From Mesorhabditis belari (lineage: Eukaryota > Nematoda > Chromadorea > Rhabditida > Rhabditidae), in contig CAUEEP010000928.1 in NCBI GenBank assembly GCA_958450365.1, positions 1,700,001 to 1,764,000 on the forward strand: a DNA stretch of 64,000 nucleotides, in the 5' to 3' direction. The notes under the pieces are model-generated. The model worked only from the letters and a program-made list of their open reading frames with translations, made no database searches and was not told the DNA's origin. Shown piece after piece: positions 24,433-42,800 of this stretch (its first letter is position 1; each line of letters starts with the position of its first letter). The position numbers and the translations under genes are program-made.

Positions 24433-25348
24433 AAGAAGTTTCTTAACTTCTTGCAAGAGGAGTACAGTTTCTTAACTTCTTGCACTTCTTCTTAACTTTT
24501 CTGATTCAAAAGGATTGATCGGTCAAAAGGATTGACGGATTCGCGCTCTGTATTCGTACTGAAAATCAAGATCAAGTTGGCTTTTGCCCTTTTACTCTAC
24601 GAGAAATTTCTGTCCTCTCTGAGCCAGCCCTAGGAAAAGTGAGTTATAAATTGTGCTGCATGCTGTTTGATTTTTAGATGGAAAAACTGGAAGCACGGCC
24701 ACTATCTTGGATGCCTCTTGAATGCCTCTCTTCCTTCTTCTTCTATTCTTCTAAAGTCCTTGGGAAATCTACTTTTAAACTCAAGAGATGATTCTTTTTT
24801 GAAATCCCATACAAAAATACAAAACTTTGCACACTTATAACTTTTAACAGAGTACTCCATAGCAGAAACGGTACTTTTAACAGTATTACAGTACTTTTAA
24901 GAGTATTACAGTATTTTTAAGAGTATTACAGTACTTTTAACAGTACTACAGTACTTTTAAGAGTACTACAGTACTCTCAAAACTCTTGCAAAGCGATTAG
25001 GGGGTTTAAAATTATCGATACGCAAACTTTTCTCTTTATCTTTTGAATAGATCAGTCAATTTTCACTTTTTCTCAATCAATCTTCTAAAAAAAAAGGACT
25101 TATATAGTTTGCTTAAATATTTTCTATTTTCCTCTTGACAACATTACCTTAAAGATTCTCAACGTTTCGGCGAGTGCACCGGGTTCTTCTTTAAGTGTGA
25201 ACATGATCGATGTATGCCCGGCTGTATTTGACACATCAGCAATGTACGAATCCATTGCATAACGCTAAACAATTCAAATAATCATCTGTTTTTCTTTTAA
25301 AATTACCGATAAAATCTCAGCTGCTCCATCATTTTCCTCTAATGTCAT
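17026..25348 (-). CDS. pah-1: Phenylalanine-4-hydroxylase
   Basis: Fourteen exons on minus: 25348-25307, 25264-25148, 20574-20452, 20375-20309, 19658-19564, 19436-19369, 19292-19235, 19187-19049, 18475-18340, 18230-18104, 18060-17947, 17656-17541, 17326-17211, 17075-17026. All phases agree; 455 residues, the usual length of the family (human 452). It converts phenylalanine to tyrosine using tetrahydrobiopterin, O2 and Fe(II), in the cytosol; in C. elegans PAH-1 also serves cuticle pigment chemistry. Seen: an N-terminal ACT regulatory domain ([18 protein letters not shown], then [10 protein letters not shown], residues about 30-95), the catalytic domain with [16 protein letters not shown], iron ligands His286 and His291 in HELLGH and Glu331 in YWFTVEFG, and a C-terminal tetramerisation tail. 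The ACT domain and VPWYP-type sequence favour phenylalanine over tryptophan or tyrosine hydroxylase. Intron 2 (4.6 kb) and others are packed with repeats. Confidence 0.95.
17095..17205. repeat. AATATCATTATATTTAT repeat in hydroxylase intron 13
   Basis: Four to five units of about 18 bp near the end of the gene, between the last two exons. Confidence 0.7.
17370..17540. repeat. TTACTCTTTATC/TTACTCTTCTTC minisatellite in intron 12
   Basis: Twelve-base units with two variants. They create a long leucine/phenylalanine-rich open frame on plus that is an artefact of the 12-bp period. Confidence 0.85.
18592..18665 (+). repeat. tRNA-like sequence in intron 9 flank
   Basis: CTTGGCGCAGTAAGGAGGCC resembles a tRNA A-box region and CCGGGTTCGACTCCCCG a T arm, with one mismatch. 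The acceptor stem ends do not pair, so a degenerate tRNA or SINE head is more likely than a gene. It lies in hydroxylase intron 8 on the opposite strand. Confidence 0.45.
18794..19029. mobile_element. Foldback MITE with TACACTACTGGACA termini
   Basis: Inverted repeats of about 55 bp: TACACTACTGGACAATGAAA at left and TTTCATTGTCCAGTACTGTA at right, continuing inward through ACGATCGTCACTTTCGCGCG. TA at each end suggests the Tc1/mariner superfamily. It sits in hydroxylase intron 8, ending 20 bases before exon 8. Confidence 0.8.
19731..20243. repeat. 20-bp minisatellite in hydroxylase intron 4
   Basis: About 25 copies of AAGGAACCAAGTCCAGAGAG (variant ending AGAT). Because 20 is not a multiple of three and the unit lacks stops on the minus strand, all three minus frames stay open for 150-170 codons; none is a gene. 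Confidence 0.95.
20735..20812. repeat. AGTAGTAAAGTAGTAAAG palindromic repeat
   Basis: Short CAGTAGTAAAGTAGTAAAG array followed by its inverse; can fold into a hairpin. In hydroxylase intron 2. Confidence 0.6.
21320..21811 (+). mobile_element. LINE 3' end with a 57-bp tandem duplication
   Basis: Plus strand encodes an ORF end with the [15 protein letters not shown] motif and DLEALVDP before a stop. The end of the ORF and the bases after it (57 bp) are repeated about four times (GCTCTAGTGG at 21474, 21531, 21588, 21645). The tail ends GAATAAAGTATCTATATATA. It lies antisense inside hydroxylase intron 2. Confidence 0.75.
21812..22345. mobile_element. Mariner-type MITE, copy 1
   Basis: Ends TAGGTTGATGCATGCATAAG and its inverse ACTTATGCATCAACCTA, with TA at the insertion point. 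Copies 2 (56827-57727) and 3 (58520-59049) are nearly identical. The left end here carries an extra GCAT absent from the other copies. Termini resemble the TTAGGTTGGTGCAAAAGT end of mariner elements. It is non-autonomous; the two 60-75-codon open frames inside are kept in all copies, probably only because the copies are young. Confidence 0.85.
22350..23181. mobile_element. Large foldback element (CGGACGTCCG family)
   Basis: A long inverted repeat: the left arm from TGTTGTGTCCGATTTAGATT runs through CGGACGTCCGATTTAG and AACGTGCTTAATATATGTTC to TTTCTGCGCTTTTC; the right arm from about 22822 mirrors it to AATCGGACACAACA. Arms are about 280-360 bp. The centre (22630-22820) is unique with short open frames. 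A solo arm lies at 12445-12550 and a miniature version at 27112-27238. It sits directly beside the mariner MITE. Confidence 0.85.
23803..24265. repeat. 39-bp minisatellite in hydroxylase intron 2
   Basis: Twelve copies of a 39-base unit containing AACCCACTGTCACTCGGCTA. The period is a multiple of three, which explains the long repetitive plus-strand frame ([13 protein letters not shown] repeated). No start context, splice partner or homology supports coding. Confidence 0.9.
24858..24982. repeat. 20-bp repeat in hydroxylase intron 2
   Basis: Six units of AGTATTACAGTACTTTTAAG (variants CAGT/GAGT). A third array in this window with an exact 20-bp period. Confidence 0.85.
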
Positions 25349-26640
25349 AGTTAAAAGAATTTTAGTATGGCAAAAAGTAAGTAATAAATGGGGTGATGGG
25401 GAAATATCGATAGAGAAATGGGGTGGGGGATTTCGATGAAATCCTCTCGTGATTACTCTCAATTTTGGTTTTTGGGGAAATCGATTGAATGAAATGAAAA
25501 GGATGAATGATCAATTAGATCATCAATCATCAATTTTCACTTTTTTAGTGATCTGATCTGTGCTGTGAGAACTGTGCTGATCCTAAATGGTTACAGTAAT
25601 AGATATATGGTAAGTAGACTAAATCTAGTACTAACTCTAGCTTCAGAAGGAAACTAGACTAAATCTAGTACTAACTCTAGCTTCAGAAGGAAACTAGACT
25701 AAATCTAGTACTAACTCCAGCTTCAGAAGGAAACTAGACTAAATCTAGTACTAAATCCAGCTTCAGAAGGAAACTAGACTAAATCTAGTACTAACTCTAG
25801 CTTCAGAAGGAAACTAGACTAAATCTAGTACTAACTCTAGCTTCAGAAGGAAACTAGACTAAATCTAGTACTAACTCTAGCTTCAGAAGGAAACTAGACT
25901 AAATCTAATACTAACTCCAGCTTCAGAAGGAAACTAGACTAAATCTAGTACTAATTCCAGCTTCAGAAGAGAAAACTAGACTAAATCTAGTACTAAATCC
26001 AGCTTCAGAAGAGGAAACTAGACTAAATCTAGTACTAACTCCAGCTTTGGAACCAAGGAAGTAGACTAAAGCTAGTACTAAATCCAACCTCGGAACCAGG
26101 AAAGTAGACTAAATCTAGTACTAAATCCAACCTCAAAACCAAGAAATACTTAGCAATAACTCTTTAGTATCGGTTACTGTGTTATTATAGCGTTAGTTTT
26201 TGATCTAACATCTTTCTCACCAAACAATCGCCTTCATCAACCACACCATTCACCTCTGGAGGGACCATTGTTCAGTCAACGATTACTGTAGGAAATTTTG
26301 CAAAAAAGGAATTGTGAAATGGATGAAATGGCCGAGCCACGTGGGGAATAGATCAACGAAAATGCCCCCCAAAAAAATGAAAAAGCGATTACCCTTTCCG
26401 TTCTCTTTTTTTTTCACAACTTTCCCAATCCCCACCAATTTACCAAAATTGCAGTGGTTGTGGGAGTTTCTACCGAAAAAAAAAGAAGAGAGAAAATCGA
26501 CTCACTTAGACCTCAATTTAGGGGGGAAATCTGTGGGGGGGAAAGCGGCTTGACTCCTTGATTAGGTAAGATTCTTTAAATCAAAAAAAAAAACTCTTTG
26601 AAATATGAGACTTCTATGTTTGCTAGATAATAAAACTCAC
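25349..26640. other. Region upstream of the hydroxylase with a 40-bp minisatellite
   Basis: Probable promoter region of the minus-strand hydroxylase. About 13 units of 40 bp (TAGACTAAATCTAGTACTAA then CTCTAGCTTCAGAAGGAAAC) cover 25612-26130. The remainder (26200-26560) contains poly-G and poly-T runs; no exon recognised. Confidence 0.6.
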
Positions 26641-26775
26641 AGACAAACTCGGTGATTGTGGCAAGAGTGGTGGTTTCCCATTGGAGTTTCTTGGAGGCGA
26701 TGATGAGGCGACAAAATCGATGTCGATAATTGGCTGTATGTGGAATGGATTTGAGTTGAATTTGCAAAAAACATA
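26641..26775 (-). CDS. Orphan candidate exon (45 codons)
   Basis: On the minus strand, a stop-free 135-base segment lies between a GAGTCCAG acceptor and a GTGAGT donor, phase 0 to 0. It reads YVFCKFNSNPFHIQPII... then a Pro/Ser-rich stretch. I do not recognise it. It could be a further 3' exon of the BTB gene (whose last exon contains a phase-0 GTACAG donor at about 30119) or part of an unseen gene upstream of the hydroxylase. Confidence 0.35.
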
Positions 26776-26814
26776 CTGGACTCATTATTGGAAGGGATTT
26801 AGATTGAGTTGAAG

Positions 26815-26945
26815 TGAGTGGAATGGATGAAATGAATGAAATGAATGAAATGAATGAAATGAATGAATCAAATGAAAGAATCAAATGAATCAAATGAATC
26901 AAATGAATCAAATGAATCAAATGAATCAAATGAAATGAATGAAAT
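26815..26945. repeat. GAATGAAAT/CAAATGAAT repeat
   Basis: Two neighbouring short-period arrays, AATGAATGA and GAATCAAAT types. Confidence 0.75.
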
Positions 26946-27111
26946 GAAAATTCTCTTTCCCTTTTTGACATCATTATTCCTTCAATGATAAGATACTGAT
27001 TTCGGGGATTTTGCCGCCGGCAAAATCCGATCTTTTTCCATTTATTTGTGTAATCTTAGTGATCAAAAGATGGAAATGATTTTGATCAATGATTTTTAAT
27101 GTCACTTTTAA

Positions 27112-27238
27112 ATATATATATATGTTGTGTCCGATTTAGATTCAATCTAAATCTTATATAGATTGAACAATAATACGCCTTATATAGATTGAACAATAAT
27201 ATAAACTAAATCTAAATCGGACACAACATATATATATG
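27112..27238. mobile_element. Miniature copy of the CGGAC foldback element
   Basis: Ends TGTTGTGTCCGATTTAGATT and its inverse AATCTAAATCGGACACAACA inside (TA)n flanks; only about 125 bp, keeping the ends and the ATTGAACAATAATA inner motif of the 832-bp element. It joins the (TA)n tail of the LINE at 27231-28140. Confidence 0.75.
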
Positions 27239-28140
27239 TATGCTTTATTCAGTTGATTAACTCCAAAACAAGATCACAATAATCACTCAGGACACCACTC
27301 AAAACACACCCAAAAGATAAAAAGATACCTCAAGAAAGAATCACAAAGCAGTCAAATCAATTGCCGAAATTGGGTGGCTTTAAATCTAGGCAAGGTGGGA
27401 ATATCACGAACATGAAAGGTTCCACAATTCTCGATTAAAAAAGAAACTGTGGAGGCTTTTAGAGGAAACGGAAGGTTGGCGTATGAGAAAAAGCCCTCTT
27501 CTGGAAGCGCCACGTAGAGAGCCGAATTCAAAGACACCAGAAAAAAGGGATGAATGGTCGGGATGAATGGTCGGGATGAATGGTCGGGATGAATGATCGG
27601 GATGAATGGTCGGGATGAATGCCTTTAACAATTTTAAAGCATTCCACTAAATCGATGATAAGGCGGCGTTGGTGTAACGTTTCAAGACCAAAGAGCTCCA
27701 ATCTATTTGAATAACTAAAGGAGGAGAATTTTGTTGAGATTTTGAAGGAGGATTGTTCCAGTCTTTTGTAAGCAGAAAACTGGAATCGAAACGAATTTTT
27801 CTGAAACAATTTTTATATACTACTTTTAGAAATCGAAAAATCAGACCAAAGAGTTGCAATCTATTTGAATAAATAAAGAAGGAGAATTTGTCAAAATTAA
27901 TTTCAGCAACTCTGGTCAAAAGACCAATTCTGGTGAAGTGCCTCTGAACATTTTTTCTATTTTTTGAATAAGATTTAATAGGAAAGGAGACCAAATCAAA
28001 GAAGCGTATTCAAGAATGGGGCGGACATAAGCAACAAAACACATCCGATAAGTTTTGATGTTAGGTATGGTAATAGAGCTGAGGATACATTTTGCACTTA
28101 CGAGCGCCTAATTACACATGGATTCAATGTGAAAACGGGA
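27231..28140 (-). mobile_element. Degenerate LINE fragment, minus strand
   Basis: Minus strand shows RLELFGLETLHQRRLIIDLV and ECFKIVKG, a conserved late segment of CR1/RTE-like reverse transcriptases, then after a frameshift the ORF end. An internal 13-bp array (GGGATGAATGGTC, 27548-27622) interrupts the frame right after KIVKG. The 3' tail ends GAATAAAGCATACATATATA. Confidence 0.75.
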
Positions 28141-28204
28141 ACTAAGAGGGGGGCTAATAAGGACATTTGATCACGCAGATATCACGCAGATATTCATTTG
28201 TTTT

Positions 28205-28555
28205 CAACCCAGAAGAATAGGATGTTTGTCGAGGGGAAAAACCCCAATAACCCAATTCAACCCAGAAGAAAGGATGTGTCGAGGGGAAAAAACCCCAATA
28301 CAATTCAATAACCCAATTCAACCCAGAAGAATAGGATGTTTGTCGAGGCGAAAAAACCCCAAAACCCAATTCAATAACCAATTCAACCCAGAAGAATAGG
28401 ATGTTTGTCGAGGGGAAAAAACCCCAATAACCCAATTCAATAACCCAATTCAACCCAGAAGAATAGGATGTTTGTCGAGGCGAAAAAAACCCCAATAACC
28501 CAATTCAATAACCCAATTCAATAACCCAATTAAATAACTCAATAAAATAACCCAA
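28205..28555. repeat. Tandem repeat of a 50-70-bp unit (CCCAGAAGAATAGGATG)
   Basis: About five units holding AACCCAGAAGAATAGGATG, TTTGTCGAGG and AACCCC, separated by variable numbers of AATAACCCAATTC. The frames on minus (GFFSPRQTSYSSGLNWV) are by-products. Confidence 0.85.
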
Positions 28556-29180
28556 TTGATCTTTTTAATCTCTAGTACTTTTTCTGTGCTTTCTTCTGTC
28601 TTTTCATTAGACAAATAAATCTGTGCTTTCTTCTGTCTTTTCAATAGACAAATAAATCAAAACTTTATTGCAATGTGGGTTTTCTTTAAAATGCAAGATT
28701 TTTTTTTAAACTAAAAGATAAAAATAAAACTAACCAGAAGAGAAAATGGAAAAATTGTCATTTCAAATTGCTTCAAATTGCTAAAATCTTCTTATTGAGC
28801 CAATTTACATATAGAAAAATTGCTATAGATTCAAAAAAAAAAGGTTTTCTTTTAAAATCACAGCACGAAAGAGAAATTTGAAATGGAATGGGCTTAAAAA
28901 GGAGGAGAAATCTCTAAAAATCTCTGAAATACCTAAAAGGCAGTTTAGCGGGCAGAAGATAAAAAGGAGAAGAACGGAAAAAGAAATAAATAAAATGGAT
29001 AAATCTGCCTTTTTGATTTGTTTACAGATGGAAAATCAAAAAGAAAAAACTTTTTTTTAAAAAAATTCACCGGCCGGAATAACTGAATATCTAATATCAA
29101 AATAATTGCATTTTCATTTCTGTAAAGCATCCCAAATCCCTAGGTCCATCTATAAAAATCTCTTTTACAACCACATTTCC
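28556..29180. other. No gene seen
   Basis: AT-rich. A 35-base direct repeat (CTGTGCTTTCTTCTGTCTTT) at 28577 and 28621. Short open frames only. Confidence 0.4.
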
Positions 29181-29189
29181 GTGATCTCA

Positions 29190-29280
29190 AGCAAGAAGCC
29201 TAGCGGTCGCACCCGTCCGATCTGCCAAGTTAAGCAACATCGGGCTCGGCTAGTCGTTGGTTCGAAGCCTTTCGGGTTCT
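29190..29280 (+). repeat. 5S rRNA-derived fragment
   Basis: ACCCGTCCGATCTGCCAAGT, TAAGCAACATCGGGCTCGGC and TAGTCGTTGG (29210-29260) follow the central part of eukaryotic 5S rRNA (internal promoter region) closely. The 5' part and everything after TTGG diverge, so it is a 5S pseudogene or the head of a 5S-derived SINE. Confidence 0.75.
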
Positions 29281-29410
29281 TTTTGGGATCTTTGTTTTTG
29301 CTTTCTTGATACTACATTGAACTATAATTGGAATTAAACTTACATGGGAAGATCAACTGGATAAGCTGGCCAAATGACATGAGCCATAGACCTATCGACG
29401 AAGAGTTTCA

Positions 29411-29620
29411 CGCTGAGTGCGAATCTGCTTTCCTTTTTTGCTAAACGGCACTCTGTCAAAAGTTCTAAGCATGTAAAGTTTTGTATGGGATTTTAAAAAT
29501 GCTCCCTCGAGTGTATGAGCAGATTTCACAGAGATCTCATGGAGCGGTGGTGGCCGATTGGTAGTCGGCTAGGATTCGAGTCAAACCCTCTCAAGTTCAA
29601 ATCCGCAGTTTGCACTTTTT
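29411..29620 (+). mobile_element. tRNA-like retroposon (second copy)
   Basis: Shares GAATCTGCTTTCC, CTCTGTCAAAAGTT and AAAGTTTTGTATGG with 8849-8935, and is likewise followed by a tRNA-Ser-like part (GGTGGCCGATTGGTAGT ... CAAGTTCAAATCC, 29543-29617). The T arm is degenerate. Confidence 0.6.
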
Positions 29621-29829
29621 TTCTTGCATCTTGCATGTTTTTTCTTCAAAACCACTTTTTCCGCGGTAGTTTTATGCGTAGATTCCAAAAAACGCAACGA
29701 GAGCTTAGAAAAAGTCAAGTTTTAAGTCAAGTTTCGAGGCTTTAAAGTGCGCGCTCATACAGTGTGATGAGTGGGATACACAAAGGGAAAAGGGTCCAAA
29801 AATGGTCTCTCAAAGCATTTAAAAATGGT

Positions 29830-30050
29830 TTTGGCTCTAGTTTTGACCTTAAAAAGTGCCCCCAATAGTCGATAGCTTGGGTTCCATTTAGTGGAGCACA
29901 GTATAGAAAAGAAACAGCAATGATGGGGCACTTTGGAGCCCCATCATTGCCGTTTAGCAAAAACCGGAAAGCCGATTCGGATTCCGGGGGGAAATTCTAC
30001 GTCCATAGATCTATGGATCGATAGATCGATAGCTCTCATCTCATTTCACT
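29830..30050. repeat. Dispersed repeat with a perfect hairpin (copy 1)
   Basis: Nearly the same about 200 bases as 37965-38130: AGTGCCCCCAATAGTCGATA, TGGTTCCATTTAGTGGAGCA-like sequence and the hairpin CAATGATGGGGC/GCCCCATCATTG, followed by a GATCGATAGATC tract. Nature unknown; no protein or known RNA recognised. Confidence 0.7.
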
Positions 30051-30104
30051 CGCCTATCCAGTTGACTTTCCCTTGTAAGCTGATTGAAATGATCTTTCAT
30101 TGGA

Positions 30105-36711
<6,607 letters not shown>

Positions 36712-36804
36712 CTAAAAAAATTGTTGTTGATTTGTTAATATATAAATAGTGAAGATGGAAGGGAGTGAGGAAAAGAAAGATTTAAAGAAGAAAGAAAGAT
36801 TTCT

Positions 36805-36884
<80 letters not shown>

Positions 36885-39800
36885 TTCAGATTCAAAGATA
36901 AAGAGAATGAATTTTCAAAAGTTTATGAAATTTGAGAAAGCAAAGTTTTGACGAGAAAATTAGCTTAAAAAAAAAGGCTTTCATGAAATTTGATTTATTC
37001 GATTTTTTTTTTCCGTATAAATACTTTATTCAGAAAGAAATAAAGTGCGAAGACGACATGAAAAATGTACTAGATAAAAGATGACAAAGTCACTTAAAAT
37101 AGCCCAACGAAAGCAACGAAATAGCCCTTTTAAAATCAGATACGGTGGAGAATCAAACGCAACTTGTCGGCAAGGGCATTCCAAACTTTAGTCACACGAT
37201 TTACGAAAAAAAAAAGCTCTAGAGGATTTAGAGAAAGCAGATTCGGGATGCAAGATTAAAAAAAAGCTACGCCTAGTCGCCAAAAGCCTCGAGTTTAGTC
37301 GAAAAAGATTTTTAAAAAGAGGGTTTTGATGTTTTCCTTTTACAATTTTAAAGCACTCAATCAAATCTATGATAAGACTCTGTCTTATCATAGATTGGCG
37401 TGGCTTATCATGGCGTGGCTTATCATGGCGTGGCTCTTTTATTTTAACCCATATGGGTTATATTCTCGTCTTTCTTTTTTGCGGATAAATCGACTTCATT
37501 TAGAAAATTCGATCAAAAAATAGAATAAATTTTAGATTAGAACGAAAGAAATGGCTGTTTCTTTCAAAGAGACCAACAAAAAAGAGAAGACATAGGACAT
37601 AGGAAAAGGATCCCCTTTTTTTTGTCCATGAAATTACCAATTTTCTTTTCTTTTCTTTTCTTTTTTCTTTTGGTATTGGGTTTTTGATGAGATTAAAGAA
37701 TGAAAATGAATAAACTTTGAAATTTAAAATTTAAAATATACATAAAGAAATTCTTTTAGAAATTTCATCAAGTTTTCTTTTTTATCATTTTCTTTTCTTC
37801 TGATTGAATTGAATCGATTTGAATCGATTTGAATCGAATTGAATTGAATTGAATTGAATTGAATTGAATTGAATTGAATTGAATGAATTCATAATTATCT
37901 ATTAAGTTAGAAAATGAATATTTAGTCGTTAAAAATGGTTTGGTTTGGTTAAAATGGTTTCTTTCTAATTTTGACCTTAAAAAGTGCCCCCAATAGTCGA
38001 TAGCTTGGGTTCCATTTAGTGGAGCACAGTATAGAAAAGAAACGGCAATGATGGGGCACTTTGGAGCCCCATCATTGCCGTTTAGCAACCGGAAAGCCGA
38101 TCGGATTCAGCGGGGAAATTCTACGTCGATAGAACTATGGATCGATAGAACTATGGATCGATAGAACTATGGATCGATAGAACTATGGATCGATAGAACT
38201 ATGGATCGATAGAACTATGGATCGATAGAACTATGGATCGATAGATCTATAGATCGATAGATCTATAGATCGATAGATCGATAGATCTCATGTCATTTCA
38301 CTATAAGAATGAAAATGAATAAACTTTGGAAAAATTTAAAATATACATAAAGAAATTCTTTTAGAAATTTCGGCTTTCATCAAGTTTTCTTTTTTATCAT
38401 TTTCTTTTCTTCTGATTGAACTGAATTGAACTGAATTGAACTGAATTGAATGAATTGAATGAATTGAATGAATTGAATCAATTGAATCAATTGAATCAAT
38501 TGAATCAATTGAATGAATTGAATGAATTCATAATTATCTATTATCTATTAATTATCTAATATCTAATATCTAATACCTAATATCTAATATCTAGAAATAG
38601 CAAAAATATATAGAATATCTAATCAATGAATTCTGCAGAAAAAAAAAGAAAAGATCAAAAGCTCGAAAGGGGAAACTTTTGGGCAGGCCCACAAAGTGGA
38701 TGGGTTCAGGTAGAGGCAAAGAGATGCGGAGGTCGATAGGAGAAAGAGCCAGCGCTTTTCTCCCAAGTGCACTAGTTGTTATTCGGCGCAGAAGTGAGGG
38801 GAGAGCCCAGAAGAAAAAAAAAGACAACAACGAAAAGAAAAAGAAGCTTAGGGAAAAGGGGAAGAAATCCCCGGGCACATCGTGTGAAATCAATGCCCAC
38901 CGGGGCCTCTCCCGAGAGAAATCCCCTTCTCAACGGACCCCCAGCTTTTTTTCTCTCGTTTCCCTCTTTTTCTCTCGTTTCCCTCTTTTTTTCATTCGTT
39001 TCTCTCACCAATTTTCTATAGTTTTTTCTGCTCTCCAAAAATGTCTCTTCTTTTTTTCTTCTTCTTCATCTCCAGGCTCCAGGCTTCCTCAGTTCTTTTC
39101 CATATTTGATCGAATACTCCCCTTTTCCCAAATCTCCGCTAAAATTGTCTTTGAGAAAATTGTGCTTAAAAAATCTTGAATTTGATATTAAAAAATTGAT
39201 ATTAAAAGCTTGATATTAAAAAGTTAATCTTGTAATTTCTTGTAAACGTTTGACGTTTAGAGAGTCACTGAACCTTTATGCTAAACGTTTGACGTTTAGA
39301 GAGCCACTGAGCTTTACGCTAAACGTTTGACGTTTTAGAGAGCCACTGAGCTTTACACTAAACGTTTGACGTTTAGAGAGTCACTGATCCTTTATGCTAA
39401 ACGTTTACAACAAAAAGAAATTACAACAGAAATCTATTCTGACAGCGCTCGATTTTTCCAAGGCAACTTTTTGAGATTCAGTGAAAAAAGGAAAAGATGA
39501 ACCACTTTTCTTTTCGCTTTTCTTTTCTCTTTTCTCTTTCCTTTTCTCTTTTCTCTTTTTTCTTTCAATTTCTCGAAACTCTTTAGTCTTGCTGATGAAA
39601 GGGATGAAAAGAGCACAAAAAGGGTCCACAAACTTCTCGAGGAGAGTGCTTTTTGGGGAATGGAGGGAAAGGGGAGGCCCCACATCCTCCCCCCTTTCCC
39701 CTTTCCCTTTTCCACTTTCGTTCTCCTCGTTTTCTTAACCATTTTTGCATAACAATAAAGAAAACGATGAATAAATCTCTTAAAAGAAAAGGATTTCAAC

Positions 39801-42800
39801 GTACAAATCTTTGTCTGAATCGTTGAAATCGTTGAAATCGTTGAAAATCTTGTATTTTTCAAAGAGAAGCAGCCAAATTGAGCAAAATCTAGCCTTATTA
39901 TTGAGCTCTTTTCGTAGTTTTTTGCTTTTAAATAGCTATTCTATTTGTTAACATTTCAAAGTTTTCAACTCAAGCATTGCAAAAAAAGAGATTTCTGATG
40001 TTGAAGTGCGATGATTTGACGAAAGAGTGACTGCGTGACGAGTCCGTCGAGACAAGAGAGAGAACAGGCTCTTCATTTGGGGAACACTAAACACTGAAAT
40101 CATTCACTGAAAGAATCCCTTTTCTCATTCTCGTTTCTTTCTTTATTTGTTGTCGACCTTTGTTTGTGTTTTTTGAGTCAATCGGGATGATTACGAAAGA
40201 TTGTTGTCTTCAAAGTTATCTCATCAGCATCAGCATCAGCATCAGCATCAGCATCAGCATCAGCATCAGCATCGATCTTGTACTTGAAAAATTGGGTCAG
40301 CTCAAACTGAAAGCTATAAATTAAGTAATTTATCTAAAAATTAATGCTTGATCATATTATATTGTCAAAAAAAAACAACTTTTTAAACAACGATCGATTC
40401 ACAATCGACTATTCAAAGGACACAAAATCGAATCCGGATTCGAATTTGAGTACTCTTTTTGTACAATGGGTTATTCTACTGAATCTCTCTTGAAAATGAA
40501 TTCATAAAAATGAATTAGATGAACAGGATGTGATCTCAAAAAAAAACAGGCTTCATTCTACCCACTTTAACCGTCAATAGACATGAACTCTGAAAAGAAA
40601 AAAAGGAATTGACTCAATTCTGAAAAGAAAAGAAAGAAAAAGAGAAAGAGAAAGAGAAAGAGAAGAGAAGAAGAAGGAAAGAGAAAGAGAAGAGAAGAGA
40701 AGAAAAGAGAAATAGAAATAGAAAGAGGAAGAGAAAGAAAAAGAAAGAGAAAAAGACTTCCCTGTAAATAGCCTCGATTATTGCTTCGGAGTTCTATAAA
40801 AGGAAAAATCGAAAAAGCTTTGTTGTTGTTGTTGGTGATTTTAATGAAACATTCGAATATTTGAGAATTTCAAAGCCAAATTTATTAGCATAATATCATT
40901 TTCGATAAAGTAGAACTGATTAAAATATATCGATTTATCAATAGATTTATCAGGTATTAAAATATGAAATCAGTTTTTTTCAGTGGTCCATTTCGTTTCA
41001 GCTATCCATTTCGTTTCAGCGATCCATTTCGTTTCAGCGATCCATTTCGTTTCAGCGATCCATTTCGTTTCAGCGATCCATTTCGTTTCAGCGATCCATT
41101 TCGTTTCAGCTATCCATTTCGTTTCAGCTATCCATTTCGAGTATACCATTTAAAAAATGGATTTCATTAAACAATCTGCTGAAATGTTCTTTTGTGAGAC
41201 TCCTTCTTTAAATAAAATCTCTTTAAAAAAACATCTACCGTAAATACTGTAATAGTACCCGAGCCCCTCGTACAGTAACACCATCTCTGTTCACTCGGCG
41301 TCCCGCGTTTGAGCGATTCTCTTTGTGATGGGTCTCGTAACCGCCAGGAATCTGGAAGATTTAGAGTTTGGAGTTTTTATTGATTCTTGATAACTAATCT
41401 TTGATAATTAAGTCTAGATAACTAATCCTCGATAAAGAATCAATTACCGTAAATACTGTAATAGTACCCCATTTGATTTGAAATGTCTAGAAAATCCTAG
41501 ACATTTGGGAATCTACTAAGATTAGACTATGTGTACGATAATTACTCATCTACCGTAAATACTGTAATAGTACCCCACTCCCCTCGTACAGTCGCGTAGT
41601 CCAAAAAGTTTTTTAGTATTTCATTTTTTTTCAAAGCGCCCGTACTTTCAAAAAATGTGTCTTTGGTATCAAAAAATAGCCCTGAATTTCAGCTATTTTT
41701 TGATACCTAAGCGCGCATTCTAGCATAAACCAGTGTCGAGCAAAAACTCGTTCAAAGCTAGCCTACGCAACACTCCGCACCGTCATTCTGGGGGTGGGGT
41801 GCTATTACAGTATTTACGGTAACTCTTTCACAAATGAAAAAAGAGCTCAAATTAAAATGAAACAAAAAAGCAATATGCAACAAGTTTACTTAGCCAGTTT
41901 ACTATAACTATAGCAAGTTATAACCAGTTTACTTAGGTTTTATTCTCTCAAAAAAATCAAAATACTATAATTTTCTTCAGAAAATGGGTGATTGTTGTTC
42001 TTTTTTGTCCTCTTTTCTCAGACTGTTTTCCCTTTATTTTCACTTTCTTCTCTTTCCTCTTTTTTCTGGAAATCTTCAGTGACCAGTCCTGCACTCTTCT
42101 TAGAAAATGTCGCCTGAAGAAGAAGAGAGAAGAAGAAGGAGAAGAAGGAGAAGGAGAAGAAGGAGAAGAAGAGATGTGAAGGGAGGGAAAAGGAGGGGAA
42201 CACCTCTCAGTCCCCTCAACGGATTATTCTCCCTCACTCTTTCTCTCGAAAAGAAAAACGCACACACCAACCGCCTGAAGGCCTTCATTTCGTTTTGCTT
42301 TTCTTTTCTTATACAGTTCCGATCTCGTATTGGTTTCACGAAAATTTTTCTTTATAGAATATCTCCTTTGTAACAGTTTAGACTCGCTAGCTTAAAATAG
42401 AGCTTCTACCGTAAATACTGTAATAGTACCCCACCCCCCTTGTAAAGTCGCGTAGCCGCAAAAGTTTTTTAGTATTTCATTTTTTTCAAAGCGCCCATAC
42501 TTTCAAAAAATGCGTCTTTGGTATCAAAAAATAGCTGAAATTCAGGGCTATTTTTTGATATCTAAGCGTGCATTGTAGCATAAACCAGTGTCGAGCAAAA
42601 ACTCGTTCAAAGCTAGACTACGCGATGCTCCGGCCGTCATTATAAAAGCATGACGAGAAAAATGCGTTTAAAGTTAGACTACGTGATGCTCCGTCTTTTG
42701 ATATCAAAAAATAGCTGAAATTCAGGGCTATTTTTTGATACCTAAGCACGCATTGTAGCATAAACCAGTGTCGAGCAAAAACTCGTTCAAAGCTAGACTA